NCBI RefSeq assembly: GCF_024172085.1 | Contig: NZ_JAMZDZ010000001.1 | Coordinates: forward strand, 2,108,001 to 2,172,000 | DNA from: Hamadaea flava | Lineage (GTDB): Bacteria > Actinomycetota > Actinomycetes > Mycobacteriales > Micromonosporaceae | Direction of reading: 5' to 3' | Length of the DNA: 64,000 nucleotides | In this document: positions 36,348-47,650 of the stretch, in pieces | Layout: every line of letters starts with the position of its first letter | Position numbering within the stretch: position 1 is the first letter of the stretch | Notes under the pieces: generated by a model | Databases searched by the model: none | What the model saw: the letters and a program-made list of their open reading frames with translations, nothing else | Told to the model about the DNA's origin: nothing | Position numbers and translations under genes: made by a program

Positions 36348-36382
36348 GCGCCGAGCGCCGGTGCGCAACCGGCGCCCGGCGC
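36348..36382 (-). terminator. GC-rich hairpin between two operon genes (attenuator or terminator)
   Basis: Arms 36348-36361 and 36369-36382 pair over 14 positions with one A-C mismatch and a 7-base loop. It has no U tract. Its position between the alpha/beta hydrolase stop (36393) and the DHFR-like start (36318) suggests it lowers expression of the second gene. Confidence 0.55.
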
Positions 36383-36392
36383 GAGCGCTGCT

Positions 36393-37190
36393 TCAGTCGG
36401 CGAGTTCAGCGGATGAGGTGGCGAGGAACTCGGTCAGCGCGGGGAGGATCGCCGACGGGTCGACGTTGTGCGGCTGGCCCTCAAGCGTGCGGCGCTGCGC
36501 GTGGGGGAGCGCGGCGGCGACGGCCGCGGCGGTGGTGCTCAGCCACGGGGTGGTCCCACCGTCGATCACGACGGTCGGCACCGCGACGGAGGCCAGCCGC
36601 TCGGCCGGCAACGAGAAGTCTCCGGTGATTGTGGCGTCGTAGACGAGCGTTGGCGCCACGGCCTCCATCGCCTGCCAGAACGGCGCGCCACGCATCGGGG
36701 TGACGAACTCGACAGGCATGCCGACCGCGTCGGTGAAGAACAGCTCGATCATGTCGCCGCGGCGCCCCTCGGCGAGCAGCGCGACCAGTCGATCCCGGTA
36801 GTCGGCGGGCACCGGAGGACGGCTGTCGTCGACGATGTACGCCGGTTCCCACAGCGCCAGCTTGCTGATGGCCAGCCCGCGGGCCGCAGCCTCCAGCGCC
36901 ATGATCGCACCGCCGGAGGTGCCGTAGACCATCGCCGATCCGCCGGCTTCGGTGATAAGGGCTTCGAGGTCCTCGAACTCGCGATCGACCGCGTACGGAG
37001 CCGTGTCGCCGCTGTCGCCACGACCGCGGCGGTCGTAGTTGAACACTGTGAACTCCTTCGCGAGGAGCTCGGCCAGCTGCGCGTTGGCGGATCGGTCGGT
37101 CGGGCCGGCGCCGATCATGATGATCGCCGGCCCGTCGCCCTGGCGGTCGAACGCGATCGGCGTGCCGTCCTTCGAGTTGACCTTGTTCAT
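36393..37190 (-). CDS. Alpha/beta-fold hydrolase
   Basis: 265 residues from ATG 37190, preceded by GGAGGGACACCCA (good SD). Oxyanion region IIMIGAGPTDR, a conserved YDRRGRGDSG strand-turn, nucleophile Ser in YGTSGGAIM, and His in LEGQPHNVD. An acid residue follows VPTVVIDGG. It belongs to the haloperoxidase/esterase group without a clear cap-specific motif. Divergent from a TetR regulator and probably repressed by it. Confidence 0.87.
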   Translation of the reverse strand: MNKVNSKDGTPIAFDRQGDGPAIIMIGAGPTDRSANAQLAELLAKEFTVFNYDRRGRGDSGDTAPYAVDREFEDLEALITEAGGSAMVYGTSGGAIMALEAAARGLAISKLALWEPAYIVDDSRPPVPADYRDRLVALLAEGRRGDMIELFFTDAVGMPVEFVTPMRGAPFWQAMEAVAPTLVYDATITGDFSLPAERLASVAVPTVVIDGGTTPWLSTTAAAVAAALPHAQRRTLEGQPHNVDPSAILPALTEFLATSSAELAD

Positions 37191-37269
37191 TGGGTGTCCC
37201 TCCTGATCGTGCACGGGATCCGGGATCGGATCCGTCCTCGTCCGCCCAACTGGCGGGTACTGATCGGTA

Positions 37270-37289
37270 CAGTACTCAAACGAGTACTG
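37270..37289. promoter_or_regulatory. Perfect 20-bp palindrome, probable TetR operator
   Basis: CAGTACTC and GAGTACTG flank AAAC. It lies in the 141-bp gap between the hydrolase gene and the TetR gene, 43 bases before the TetR start. GTACT-type palindromes of this kind are typical for AefR-like TetR regulators. Further GTAC units flank it (GGTAC at 37266-37270, GTACC at 37300-37304). Confidence 0.75.
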
Positions 37290-37331
37290 CTCCGTCTAGT
37301 ACCATTCTGGCGAAGGTGAGAAGGAGGAGAG

Positions 37332-37970
37332 ATGGCAGACGAGCGTCCGCAGGAGGAAGGCCGGTCCGCGCGCAAGCGCAGCGCGATCCTTGAGGCAGCC
37401 ACCGAGCTGTTCCTATGCAACGGCTACCAGGGCACCAGCATGGACGAGATAGCCGCGGTGGCCGCGGTCTCCAAACAGACCGTCTACAAGAACTTCACCG
37501 ACAAGGAGCAGCTCTTCGGCGACATCATCCTCGGCGCCACCGACCGGGTCGGGGAGTTCGTCGACGTCATCACCGCCGCCCTCGCCGAGACCGAGGACCT
37601 GGAGCGGGATCTGGGTCTTGTGGCCCGGCGGTACATCGCCACGGTCATCCAGCCCCGGGTGCTTCAGCTCCGCCGGCTTCTCATCGCCGAGGCCGGTCGC
37701 TTCCCGGATCTGGCCCGCGCCTACTACCAGCGCGCCCCGGAGCGCACCATCACCGCGTTGGCGGCCTGCTTCCAGGATCTCGCCGACCGGGGACTCCTGC
37801 GCCTGGACGACGCGCACCTCGCGGCGAACCACTTCGCCTGGCTGATCCTCTCCACGCCGATGGACAAGGCCATGTTCCACGAACACGACGAGCCCTTCAC
37901 CGCCGCCGAGCTCGAACGCTTCGCCGACGAAGGGGTACGGGTGTTCCTCGCCGCCTACCGCCGAGCCTGA
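37332..37970 (+). CDS. TetR-family repressor, AefR-like
   Basis: 212 residues starting after GGAGGAGAG. DNA-binding part KRSAILEAATELFLCNGYQG, TSMDEIAAVAAVSKQTVYKN followed by FTDKEQLF; the second half matches the TetR_C_7/AefR type (ALAACFQDLADRGLLRLDD, HFAWLIL). Divergent from the hydrolase/DHFR-like pair and next to its own likely operator. Confidence 0.92.
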   Translation: MADERPQEEGRSARKRSAILEAATELFLCNGYQGTSMDEIAAVAAVSKQTVYKNFTDKEQLFGDIILGATDRVGEFVDVITAALAETEDLERDLGLVARRYIATVIQPRVLQLRRLLIAEAGRFPDLARAYYQRAPERTITALAACFQDLADRGLLRLDDAHLAANHFAWLILSTPMDKAMFHEHDEPFTAAELERFADEGVRVFLAAYRRA

Positions 37971-37978
37971 CCCGACGG

Positions 37979-38370
37979 CCGGGGATGCTGGCTGAGCTGC
38001 GCCTCGCCACCGGCCGGGCCGCCGGGTACGAGGACGGCGGCGGCAACGGACATGGTCGCGGTGGTGACGGTCAGCGTGTCGAGCCGCTGGGACAGCGGCG
38101 CTGCGACGTTGGCAGACAGTGCGTACGCGGCCCTGATCCGAGGGCGGCGAGGATGCCGAGTGCGGGGTTCGGTGCTCGGCCACCGGCACCGCCGACGAGG
38201 CTGACGAGCAGCATCCCTATGACGGCGATCGTGACCGTGAGGACGCGACCAGTGGAGGGGAGTCGCCGTTGTTCGGTACTGCTGACGGCGAGCAGCAGGA
38301 CCGGGGCGAAGCGGAGGCAGAGCACGGTCGCCACGCTCACCCCGGTCGCGACGACGGCTATAAAGAAGAG
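37979..38370 (-). pseudogene. Frameshifted EamA/DMT-family transporter fragment
   Basis: One minus-strand frame reads SVATVLCLRFAPVLLLAVSS, RVLTVTIAVIGMLLVSLVGG; after a shift near 38140 another gives AYALSANVAAPLSQRLDTLT, VTTATMSVAAAVLVPGGPAG. This is the pattern of drug/metabolite transporters (about 300 residues); roughly 120 remain. Confidence 0.6.
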
Positions 38371-38956
38371 TCGACTAGGGCGTCAGAAACGGCCTTGCCG
38401 GGGCGTGGCGGAGCGTCGACCTGATCGAGGTCGTCGGGTTCTTCGCCAGGTAGGACGGCTGTGGTGTCGCGCAGTCTTCGGGTCTCCATCGAACCTCACT
38501 GTATGCGGAAGCTGGGTGTCGGTCGCAATCTCGACGCGTCCGACACCCCAGTCAGGCTTGCCGATCGATCCCTTCCCGACGCCAGGGCGTTGATGCCCTT
38601 GCGCTGCCACGCCGCTTTGTCCTCGCCGCCGAGGGTCTTGGTGGTGTCGGTGTTCACGGTGACGGGCTTCCGGCGTCGCGGAGTTGATTTTCCAGTGCCG
38701 CCGTAGGCTGGTCCATGGGCTGGGCCAGCCGGACTAGTATCGCCGCCTGGGGCTTCCAACTCGAGGTTGCCAGTCTTTCAGCTGCTGCCGCAGCTTGAAC
38801 GCTTCGGCCCGCAGGTTGTACTGCCGCACGCGGATCCTGCTGAGCAGCATGTTCCTCGGGTCGCCATCGGAGAGGCCGGTGGTGGCTTGGGGGGCCGACT
38901 GTCCAATCCAGCGCAGCACCGTCCTGGGGATCGGCGGCATCGCTCAACACGACGGC
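38371..38956. other. Rearranged stretch with no intact gene
   Basis: Several short frames but no recognised family. On the minus strand around 38740-38870 one frame reads RNMLLSRIRVRQYNLRAEAF and KLRQQLKDWQP, a coiled-coil-like segment, with no clear start. The surroundings (truncated transporter on one side, Rhs tip on the other) suggest debris of recombination. Confidence 0.35.
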
Positions 38957-38994
38957 AAGGGGGACGACCGAAACCGGCCGTCCCCCTTGGGGTT
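38957..38994 (-). terminator. Terminator hairpin behind the Rhs gene
   Basis: AAGGGGGACG (38957-38966) pairs with CGTCCCCCTT (38979-38988) over 10 bp with a 12-base loop. It lies 16 bases downstream of the stop of the minus-strand Rhs fragment. Confidence 0.65.
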
Positions 38995-39004
38995 TCCGCT
39001 GTTC

Positions 39005-40123
39005 CTACCGGCCGTGGCGGTTGTGGAACATGCCACCAGAGCCCTTGCTGACGATGCCGCCGTACCCGCGGCCACCGTACCCGCGACCCGGCTGACCCGA
39101 TGGTTGTCGCCCTCGCTGCCCACTACCGGGCCGCCGGTTACTGCCGCTCGCGGGCTGTCGTTTGAAGGTTCCTGAAGAGCGGCTGACCTGACCGCTGCCC
39201 CTGCGTGTATGGCCGCCGAGGCTGCGTTTCACCGGCCCCGTCGGAGTCTGCGGCCGGCCGACTGCCGTCGGTGTCCGAATACCGGCCGTGCCTCTCGCCT
39301 TGCCCAAGCCTCCACGCGCGGTCGCCGCCATGCCGCCGCGATCGGCAGTCGTGTCCCGCCACCAGGTTTGGTCGCCGAGCAGCATGTCCAGGAGGACTCC
39401 GATTTTGAGGTCCTCTCCAGTCTTGCGCTTGTAGATGATGGCGGCCAGGGTGAAGTACTTGGTGTAAATGAAGAAGAACCCATTCACCGCCGCGACGCTC
39501 TTGCATTCCGGGCACGCGACTCCGGCGAGCTGAAAAGCGACTTGGGCAATCGCCAGTCCACAATCGATGGTGATCGTTCCATCGGCGATCCCGCTCTCCG
39601 AGCACTCCTTGTAGGCTGCCGCGATGGCGAATCCGAGCGAGGCGAGGTTGAAACCCATCGCGGCCGATTGCGTCTCCGGGAACATCCCCAGTCCGGTCCC
39701 GACGGCCCCGAGCCCGAACGAGATCTTATCGGAGTATTCATACAGAAAGCCCCCGACCGCCTTGAATCCGGCTTCGCTTCCACCATACTGAGTGTTCGGG
39801 TCGGTGCCCTTCTCTACGGCGTCACCGAGCCCGGGCTCGAGGGCTCTCGCCGTGCCCAGGCCGTCCTTGACCCATTCGACGCCCTCGGCAAGCGCACCGG
39901 CCAGCGGGCCGACCAGGCTGATGTCGGGGAATAGGCCGTCTGGGTCACTTGCGGTAACCGGCGCGTTGTTGGCGTACGAGTATCCGTGCAACTGTTGCGG
40001 ATCGTTCTCGTCGAGCACCGGATCGACCGAGATGAACCTGCCGGTGGCGGGATCGTATTCGCGGGCGCCGAGGTGGGTCAGGCCGGTGCCGTCCTCGGTG
40101 CCACCGACGAAGCCCTTGTCCAT
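39005..40123 (-). CDS. Rhs-repeat core end plus C-terminal tip (orphan Rhs-CT)
   Basis: 372 residues. The first 65 residues are the classic Rhs core end: GLTHLGAREYDPATGRFISV, DPVLDENDPQQLHGYSYANN, DPDG. The junction PDG marks where variable toxin tips start. The tip is about 300 residues: two Ala/Gly-rich hydrophobic stretches (ISFGLGAVGTGLGMF, LASLGFAIAAA), a Cys cluster (ACPECKS), then a Gly/Arg/Ser-rich low-complexity end. No nuclease motif is recognised. The upstream part of a normal Rhs protein (over 1000 residues) is missing; plus-strand NB-ARC sequence starts at the break. Confidence 0.75.
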   Translation of the reverse strand: MDKGFVGGTEDGTGLTHLGAREYDPATGRFISVDPVLDENDPQQLHGYSYANNAPVTASDPDGLFPDISLVGPLAGALAEGVEWVKDGLGTARALEPGLGDAVEKGTDPNTQYGGSEAGFKAVGGFLYEYSDKISFGLGAVGTGLGMFPETQSAAMGFNLASLGFAIAAAYKECSESGIADGTITIDCGLAIAQVAFQLAGVACPECKSVAAVNGFFFIYTKYFTLAAIIYKRKTGEDLKIGVLLDMLLGDQTWWRDTTADRGGMAATARGGLGKARGTAGIRTPTAVGRPQTPTGPVKRSLGGHTRRGSGQVSRSSGTFKRQPASGSNRRPGSGQRGRQPSGQPGRGYGGRGYGGIVSKGSGGMFHNRHGR

Positions 40124-40125
40124 CG

Positions 40126-41575
40126 TGGCCGGCGACGAGGAACGCGCGGTGAAGGCGGTGCTAGATCAGTCTTTCGATGCCCTTGCGGAGACCGGACGCC
40201 GCGCGCTGAGCCTGCTCGGTTTTGTACCGGGCACCGACTTCACCGCCGAGTTGCTCGCGGTGTTGTGCGAAGGCAGCCCGCTGACGGCGGTGGCTATCTT
40301 GGAAGCCTCGCCGCCGCCCACATGGTGGAGCCGGTGTCGGCGAACCGTTACGCCTTCCATGATCTGGTGAGAGTATATGCGCGGGCGAAGTCCGAGACCC
40401 AGGACCGCGAAGCGCTGCGGCGGCTGCTGGAACACCTGCGGGACACGATGATCGCGGCACGCCGCATGATCGAGGACCTCGTCGAGACCGCCAGCCCGTA
40501 TGTGTCACCGTTGAAGTCCAGCGCCGAAGCGGCGGATTGGCTTGAGGCGGAACGGGTCAACCTGCTGCGTGCTATCGCGGCGGCCGTCGCGGCGGGCTGG
40601 AGCGAGCTTGCCTGCGAGCTTGCCGGAAACGCGGTTCAGTTCCTAGTCCGCGCGGGCTGCCTCGGCGATGTCGAGACGAGTTCTGCAGCGATCGCCGAGA
40701 CAATAGGGTCGATTTCCGACACTCCAGAGAAGTTCTTTGTGCTCAACGCGCTCGGCGTCGCCAACAAAAACCTCGGCCGCTACGGTGTTGCCGAGCAGTT
40801 GCTGCTGCGCGCCGCCGAAGGCAGGCAAGCGCTCGGCGATCGGCGGATGGCCGCCAGCTCACGGCACAACCTCGCCAACGTCTACCGCCTGACCGGGCGT
40901 TTCGACGACGCACTCAAGCTGGAGGAGGCGGCGCTCGCCGTCGCGCGCGAGCATGGCGACCGCATGTTAGAGAGAAAGATCGTCACCATCGGCCTTCCCA
41001 ATATCTACCAAGCACTCGGGCGCCACGAGGAGGCACTCGCCACCCTGCGGATGTCGCTGGAGATGATCGACAGTCGCGCGTCGCCGCACTCCGTCAGCAT
41101 CACACACCACAACATCGGGCTGTGTTATCTGAGCCACGACGACCTCGCCAGCGCGGAGCATCACCTCACGCAATCCCTGGCCATCAGTAAACCGTTGCGC
41201 AGCCGGATGATGGAAGCACACAACATCGGTGCGCTGGCGATGGTGCACAGCCGCCGAGGCGAGCACGAGAAGGCCATCGAGCTTGCCGAGCACGCGCACG
41301 ACGAATACGCGGTCGTCAGCCCATCACAGATCGCCGAGTCCTTCGCCGATCTCGGCGAGATCCATGCGGCAGCAGGGCGGCGTGAGTCGGCGCGGGAGTG
41401 CTTTGAGCGTGCCCTTTCCCTAGGACGGCAACGGGGTGAGTTCGCGGCGCAGGCACGAGCGATGGCAGGACTGGGCAGACTTCTCGATTCACCGGAGTAC
41501 ATGTCGGCGGCGATAGAGATCTATGACAGGATCGCGCCCTACGAGGCGCAGGTGATGCGTCTGCGAGAAGCTTGA
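40126..41575 (+). pseudogene. C-terminal part of an NB-ARC/TPR (AfsR/SARP-like) regulator, frameshifted
   Basis: First frame: VKAVLDQSFDALAETGRRAL, SLLGFVPGTDFTAELLAVL, the winged-helix end of an NB-ARC module. After a shift near 40302 the second frame continues SLAAAHMVEPVSANRYAFHD, LVRVYARA and then about 350 residues of TPRs (units such as FVLNALGVANKNLGRYGVAE and RRMAASSRHNLANVYRLTGR). The ATPase P-loop and DNA-binding parts are missing. An ordinary start codon for the long second frame is not evident. The break at about 40124 coincides with the Rhs break, so one rearrangement cut both genes. Confidence 0.72.
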
Positions 41576-41782
41576 CTCGCATGATTCTCCACGAGATCGT
41601 CACAACCCCGGTGCCCGCCGAAGCGCGCATGGCGATGAACATGAAAGGGGACCGCCCCGACAAGCAAGGCTCGTGGAGCCGGACAATCACACATGGCCCT
41701 CTGATTAGCCTCCGGCACGAGCTCCGCGCCACGCCGAGCGGCTGGCATCAGAACCGTCATACGGCTCCCACACACTCAGACC

Positions 41783-42040
41783 ATGACGGCATACAGCGGC
41801 CCGGCAACACTCGTCCTCCCCGACGGCACCGAGCACCAGGTGATCCTGGCAGCCCGGATCGAGCCGGGCGGAGCCATCCGCCGCTGGAGCGGCCTATGCG
41901 ATGCCGACGGGCAGACGCTGTGGGACGCTCTCAACGCTGCGACCCCTGCTGTACTGCGCCTGCAAGACGGACGTGAAGGCCGGGCGCTGTTTCAGGCTGA
42001 CGGGAGCTTCTCTGGAAGCGGGCCAGCGCCCTTCGAGTGA
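41783..42040 (+). CDS. Small protein, DUF4873-like
   Basis: 85 residues: MTAYSGPATLVLPDGTEHQV, ILAARIEPGGAIRRWSG and a C-terminal GREGRALFQADGSFSGSG. The alternating beta pattern with a central R-x-W-x-G resembles the DUF4873 group of small actinobacterial proteins; function unknown. No strong ribosome binding site, but composition is coding-like and no competing frame is better. Confidence 0.5.
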   Translation: MTAYSGPATLVLPDGTEHQVILAARIEPGGAIRRWSGLCDADGQTLWDALNAATPAVLRLQDGREGRALFQADGSFSGSGPAPFE

Positions 42041-42087
42041 ACAACGGCAGAGGGCAGACCGTCGGCCGCCGGTATCCCCCGCAAGCG

Positions 42088-43460
42088 CTAGGTCAATGGG
42101 CTGCCGCTGAGCCGAGAGCGTGCCGTGAATGGTTGCGGTCCCGCCCGCCGCGCACGCACAGCCTTTGCGGTCCTGTCGGCGGCCGCCCGGCTCTGCGTGG
42201 ACAGCACGCTGGTGTAGGTGTCGGCGGTGAAGGCGTAGTTGGTGTGGCCGAGCATTTCTTGCACGATCCGGATGTCGGCGCCGGCAGCGAGGGCGAGGGT
42301 GGCCGCACCATGGCGCAGGTCGTGCAGCCTTATCGGGGGCAGCTTCAGCTCTGTGATGAGCTCGGCGAACCGGTGGGTGAGCCAGTCCGGGCGCAACGGT
42401 CGTCCATCGGGCCAGCAGAACACGCAGCCGTCAGCGTCTGGGGATGACCACTCCGATGACCGGTGACGGTCCAGCGCCTGGGTGGTGTCCTGGTCGAGGG
42501 CGATGGTCCGTACGCCGGCGTCGGTCTTCGGAAGGCTGTCGAGGACCTGCCCAGTGATCTCGATGCGCTGCCGGCACACGGTCAGCTCCCGCGACTCGAG
42601 GTCGACGTCGATCCACTTCAGGCCGAGCAGCTCCCCACGCCGTAGCCCGGTCAGCGCGGCCAGATGCCACAACGCGTACAGCGGATCGTCTGCCACACCG
42701 TCGAGGAACTTGGCCAGCTGATCGACGTTCCACACGCCAACCACGGGACGCCACCCGTCCAGGCGCCACGCCTCGACTCGGTTGTGCGACCACACCGTCG
42801 GTCGCGGCCTGCGCGCCGCAGGTAGGACCAGGCCGACCACAGGATTCCGCTGAAGCACCGCTCACGGACGGCGACGTTGAGGCTGCGGCGTAACGTGGCC
42901 CGGATCCGCTGCAACGTCGCTGGCGCGAGGGGCTCGGCGTACCGGTTGACCCGTGTCGCCAAGGCGTCGAACAGTTCCTGGATCTTTCCCGCGGTCAGCT
43001 CCTGTAGCAGGATGCGGCCGATGCCCGGCGACAGGTACTCGATGATGTGCGACCGATACGACTGCCAGGTTGTCGGCCGGATGGTGCCCTCGATATCGGC
43101 CAGCCACGCATACAGCCAGTCGCGAACCGTGGCGACTTCGCCGAACCGCTCATGCAGGTCGCGATCGGCGACCGCCGACTGCGCGGCCCGTGCGGCGGCT
43201 GGCGACGCGTAGCCGCCGCGGCGTAACCGGATCCGACGGCCGTGCGGGGCGGTCGCCTGCACTGCGAAGTACCAGGTCCCATGATCTGGATCCGCCAGCC
43301 GAGGGCAACGATTCCCCCACCGTCGGCCCGTAGCCGGATCCTTACAGCCACACCGCCGGTAGATGCCCACCGGTTCCCCGGTCGCCGTCGCGGCCATGGT
43401 TCTCACCGCCTCGCCGAACCTCTGCGGGGGTGTGACAGAAACACTGGCCAGGGCACTCAC
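42088..43460 (-). pseudogene. Tyrosine-type site-specific integrase, interrupted by one frameshift
   Basis: N-terminal part in one frame (start 43460): YRRCGCKDPATGRRWGNRCP (zinc-like Cys cluster of pSAM2-type integrases), GKIQELFDAL, then RATLRRSLNVAVRERCF. After a shift near 42850 the other frame continues LQRNPVVGLVLPAARRPRPT and the catalytic half: Arg in LTGLRRGELLGL, His-x-x-Arg in LHDLRHGAATL, His in LGHTNYAF, Tyr in TADTYTSVL. All catalytic residues are present; only the reading frame is broken. About 455 residues if fused. It points away from the att-like site. Confidence 0.85.
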
Positions 43461-43560
43461 GCTATGGCAGGCACCTTGGGCTGGCCGGAAAAGACCCTGA
43501 CAAACCGATGTAGACCCACATCAGCCGACGCCGGACCAGCGACGGAGAACGGGAGGACCC

Positions 43561-43580
43561 GTGTGCTCGCCGTGTGCTCG
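43561..43580 (+). repeat. Left arm-type repeat pair beside the att core
   Basis: GTGTGCTCG at 43561-43569 and again at 43572-43580, 11 bp apart (one helical turn). The same pair recurs in the same orientation at 43787-43806. Confidence 0.75.
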
Positions 43581-43672
43581 TATGCGATGTACGGGGAAGG
43601 TACGCGGTGGCACAGGGCGGCAGACGCGCCGACCCCGCCATCTCGACGCTCAACTAGCGCCGAGCCGCCGCC

Positions 43673-43716
43673 CTCTTAATCCGCGGGTTCGGGGTTTCGA
43701 GTCCCTGGCGGCGCAC
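43673..43716 (+). other. att core: 3' half of a tRNA-Lys(CTT) gene
   Basis: CTCTTAATCCGCGGGTTCGG matches the anticodon loop (CTT), 3' anticodon stem and variable loop of actinobacterial tRNA-Lys. It is followed by a T arm with one extra T (GGGGTTTCGAGTCCC) and the 3' acceptor strand GGCGGCGCA. The 5' half of a tRNA is not present upstream. Such tRNA 3' halves are the identity segments used by integrases of this type. Confidence 0.8.
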
Positions 43717-43722
43717 AAGATC

Positions 43723-46240
<2,518 letters not shown>

Positions 46241-46249
46241 ACGCTCGGG

Positions 46250-46286
46250 TCCGCGCCTGCCGATCCGGGTGATCGGCAGGCGCGGA
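46250..46286 (+). terminator. Long perfect hairpin behind ligA
   Basis: TCCGCGCCTGCCGATC (46250-46265) and its exact complement at 46271-46286 are separated by 5 bases. A 16-bp perfect stem nine bases after the ligA stop; no U tract, as is common in high-GC actinobacteria. Confidence 0.8.
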
Positions 46287-46612
46287 ACGTCCTGTTCAGA
46301 GCAGCCCTGTCGCGCAAATTTCATTGGAATGCCCGGCATGTGCGGTGACTCGGTCAGCCTGTGTGGAATGGGATCTAGTCGTCCGGCCAAGGCTCAGACG
46401 GAAGAGGCGCGTCCTCATCTACGAACTCCAGTCAGACAATGCGGGCGAGGCCGGACGCCTTCCAGGCGCGGCATCCATCGCGGGCATCCCTTAGCGGATC
46501 ACCAATGCCCGACGAGAGCATGTGATCAATCCGAGCACGCCACCGACAGCCGGCAGTCCCAAGCCCCGAATGTCGATCGCTGTCGAGGCCGGCCGTTGCC
46601 TACGCTCGCACA
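46287..46612. other. Intergenic stretch without recognisable features
   Basis: 326 bases. Short frames only; no ribosome binding site or repeat that I can support. Confidence 0.4.
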
Positions 46613-47419
46613 ATGCCCGATCGTCAGGAGAACCAACGCCGTCTCTCGTTCGACCGTGATCCCGTCGAATATGCAGTCGGACGCCCACCCTATCCGTCCC
46701 AAATCTTCGACCTTCTCGCCCGCGACTGCGCGCTCGGCAGTGAATGCGATGTCCTAGAGATCGGTCCCGGTACCGGGCAGGCAACCGACGCTCTGCTGGC
46801 CGCCGGCGCCTCGGTCGTCGCCGTTGAACCCGGCCCTCGACTGGCCGACCATCTTCGTGAAAGGTTCCCTGGTCAAAAGCTACGGGTCATCGACGGCGAC
46901 ATCGAGCAAGCTGACATCTCACCCGGGGCATACCGGCTATGTGTCGCGGCGACGTCACTGCACTGGGTGAATCTGCCCGTGGCGCTGCCGAGGATCGCGG
47001 CAGCATTGACGGCCGACGGAGTCCTTGCCGCCTGGTGGACCGTATACGACGCGCCCGACCAACCGCCGACAGCGTTCCGCACAGCACTCGACGCCCTCTA
47101 CGTCCGACACCTTCCAGGCGAAGTCCGTGAACCCGGTCTGCCCCTGCCGATGCGGACACCACAATGGCAAGCGCGCCTAGCCGAGGGCGGCTGGTTTGAG
47201 CCTGCACAGGTCGACACGATCCGCTGGACAAACCAGCTCACACCGACATCAGCTCGACGATTATGGGCGACGTTCCCAAACGTGGCCGAACTCGCCCCCG
47301 GCAGCCGGAAGAGGTTCCTCGACGCCATCGCTGCCACCGTCGACGACTTGGGCGGCCTCGTCGACGACCCATGCGTCACCATCATGTACCGCGCCCGGCG
47401 TCGCGTCCCGGCGTCCTGA
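46613..47419 (+). CDS. Class I SAM-dependent methyltransferase
   Basis: 268 residues. Motif I VLEIGPGTGQAT (about 47-58), acidic end of strand 2 VVAVEPG, motif II region VIDGDIEQAD, and AATSLHWVNLP, which is typical of the UbiE/Tam-like small-molecule methyltransferases. The N-terminal SFDRDPVEYAVGRPPYP is also familial. Substrate not inferable. It stands alone between ligA and an unknown gene. Confidence 0.88.
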   Translation: MPDRQENQRRLSFDRDPVEYAVGRPPYPSQIFDLLARDCALGSECDVLEIGPGTGQATDALLAAGASVVAVEPGPRLADHLRERFPGQKLRVIDGDIEQADISPGAYRLCVAATSLHWVNLPVALPRIAAALTADGVLAAWWTVYDAPDQPPTAFRTALDALYVRHLPGEVREPGLPLPMRTPQWQARLAEGGWFEPAQVDTIRWTNQLTPTSARRLWATFPNVAELAPGSRKRFLDAIAATVDDLGGLVDDPCVTIMYRARRRVPAS

Positions 47420-47650
47420 CACCGGACTGCGAACACGGAGCCAGCTGTTCTTGCTCCGAGAGGTCACGCCCCGCAGGGATACTTGGCATCAACGCTGGCC
47501 GACCTAGAGAACGAGGGCGTTGGCCATGGCTGAGTCCATCGTGCCACCCACGTCGGCGGCCAATGCTCACGTGCAAAGGGACACCACAGACCTGCCCGGC
47601 GTCCCCGCAGCGTTCAGCCGTTGATTGGCGTAGCGGTCTACGATTCGATC

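Noticed and set aside
43673-43716. A functional tRNA-Lys gene
   Set aside because: Only the 3' half is present and the T loop has an extra base; no 5' half upstream.
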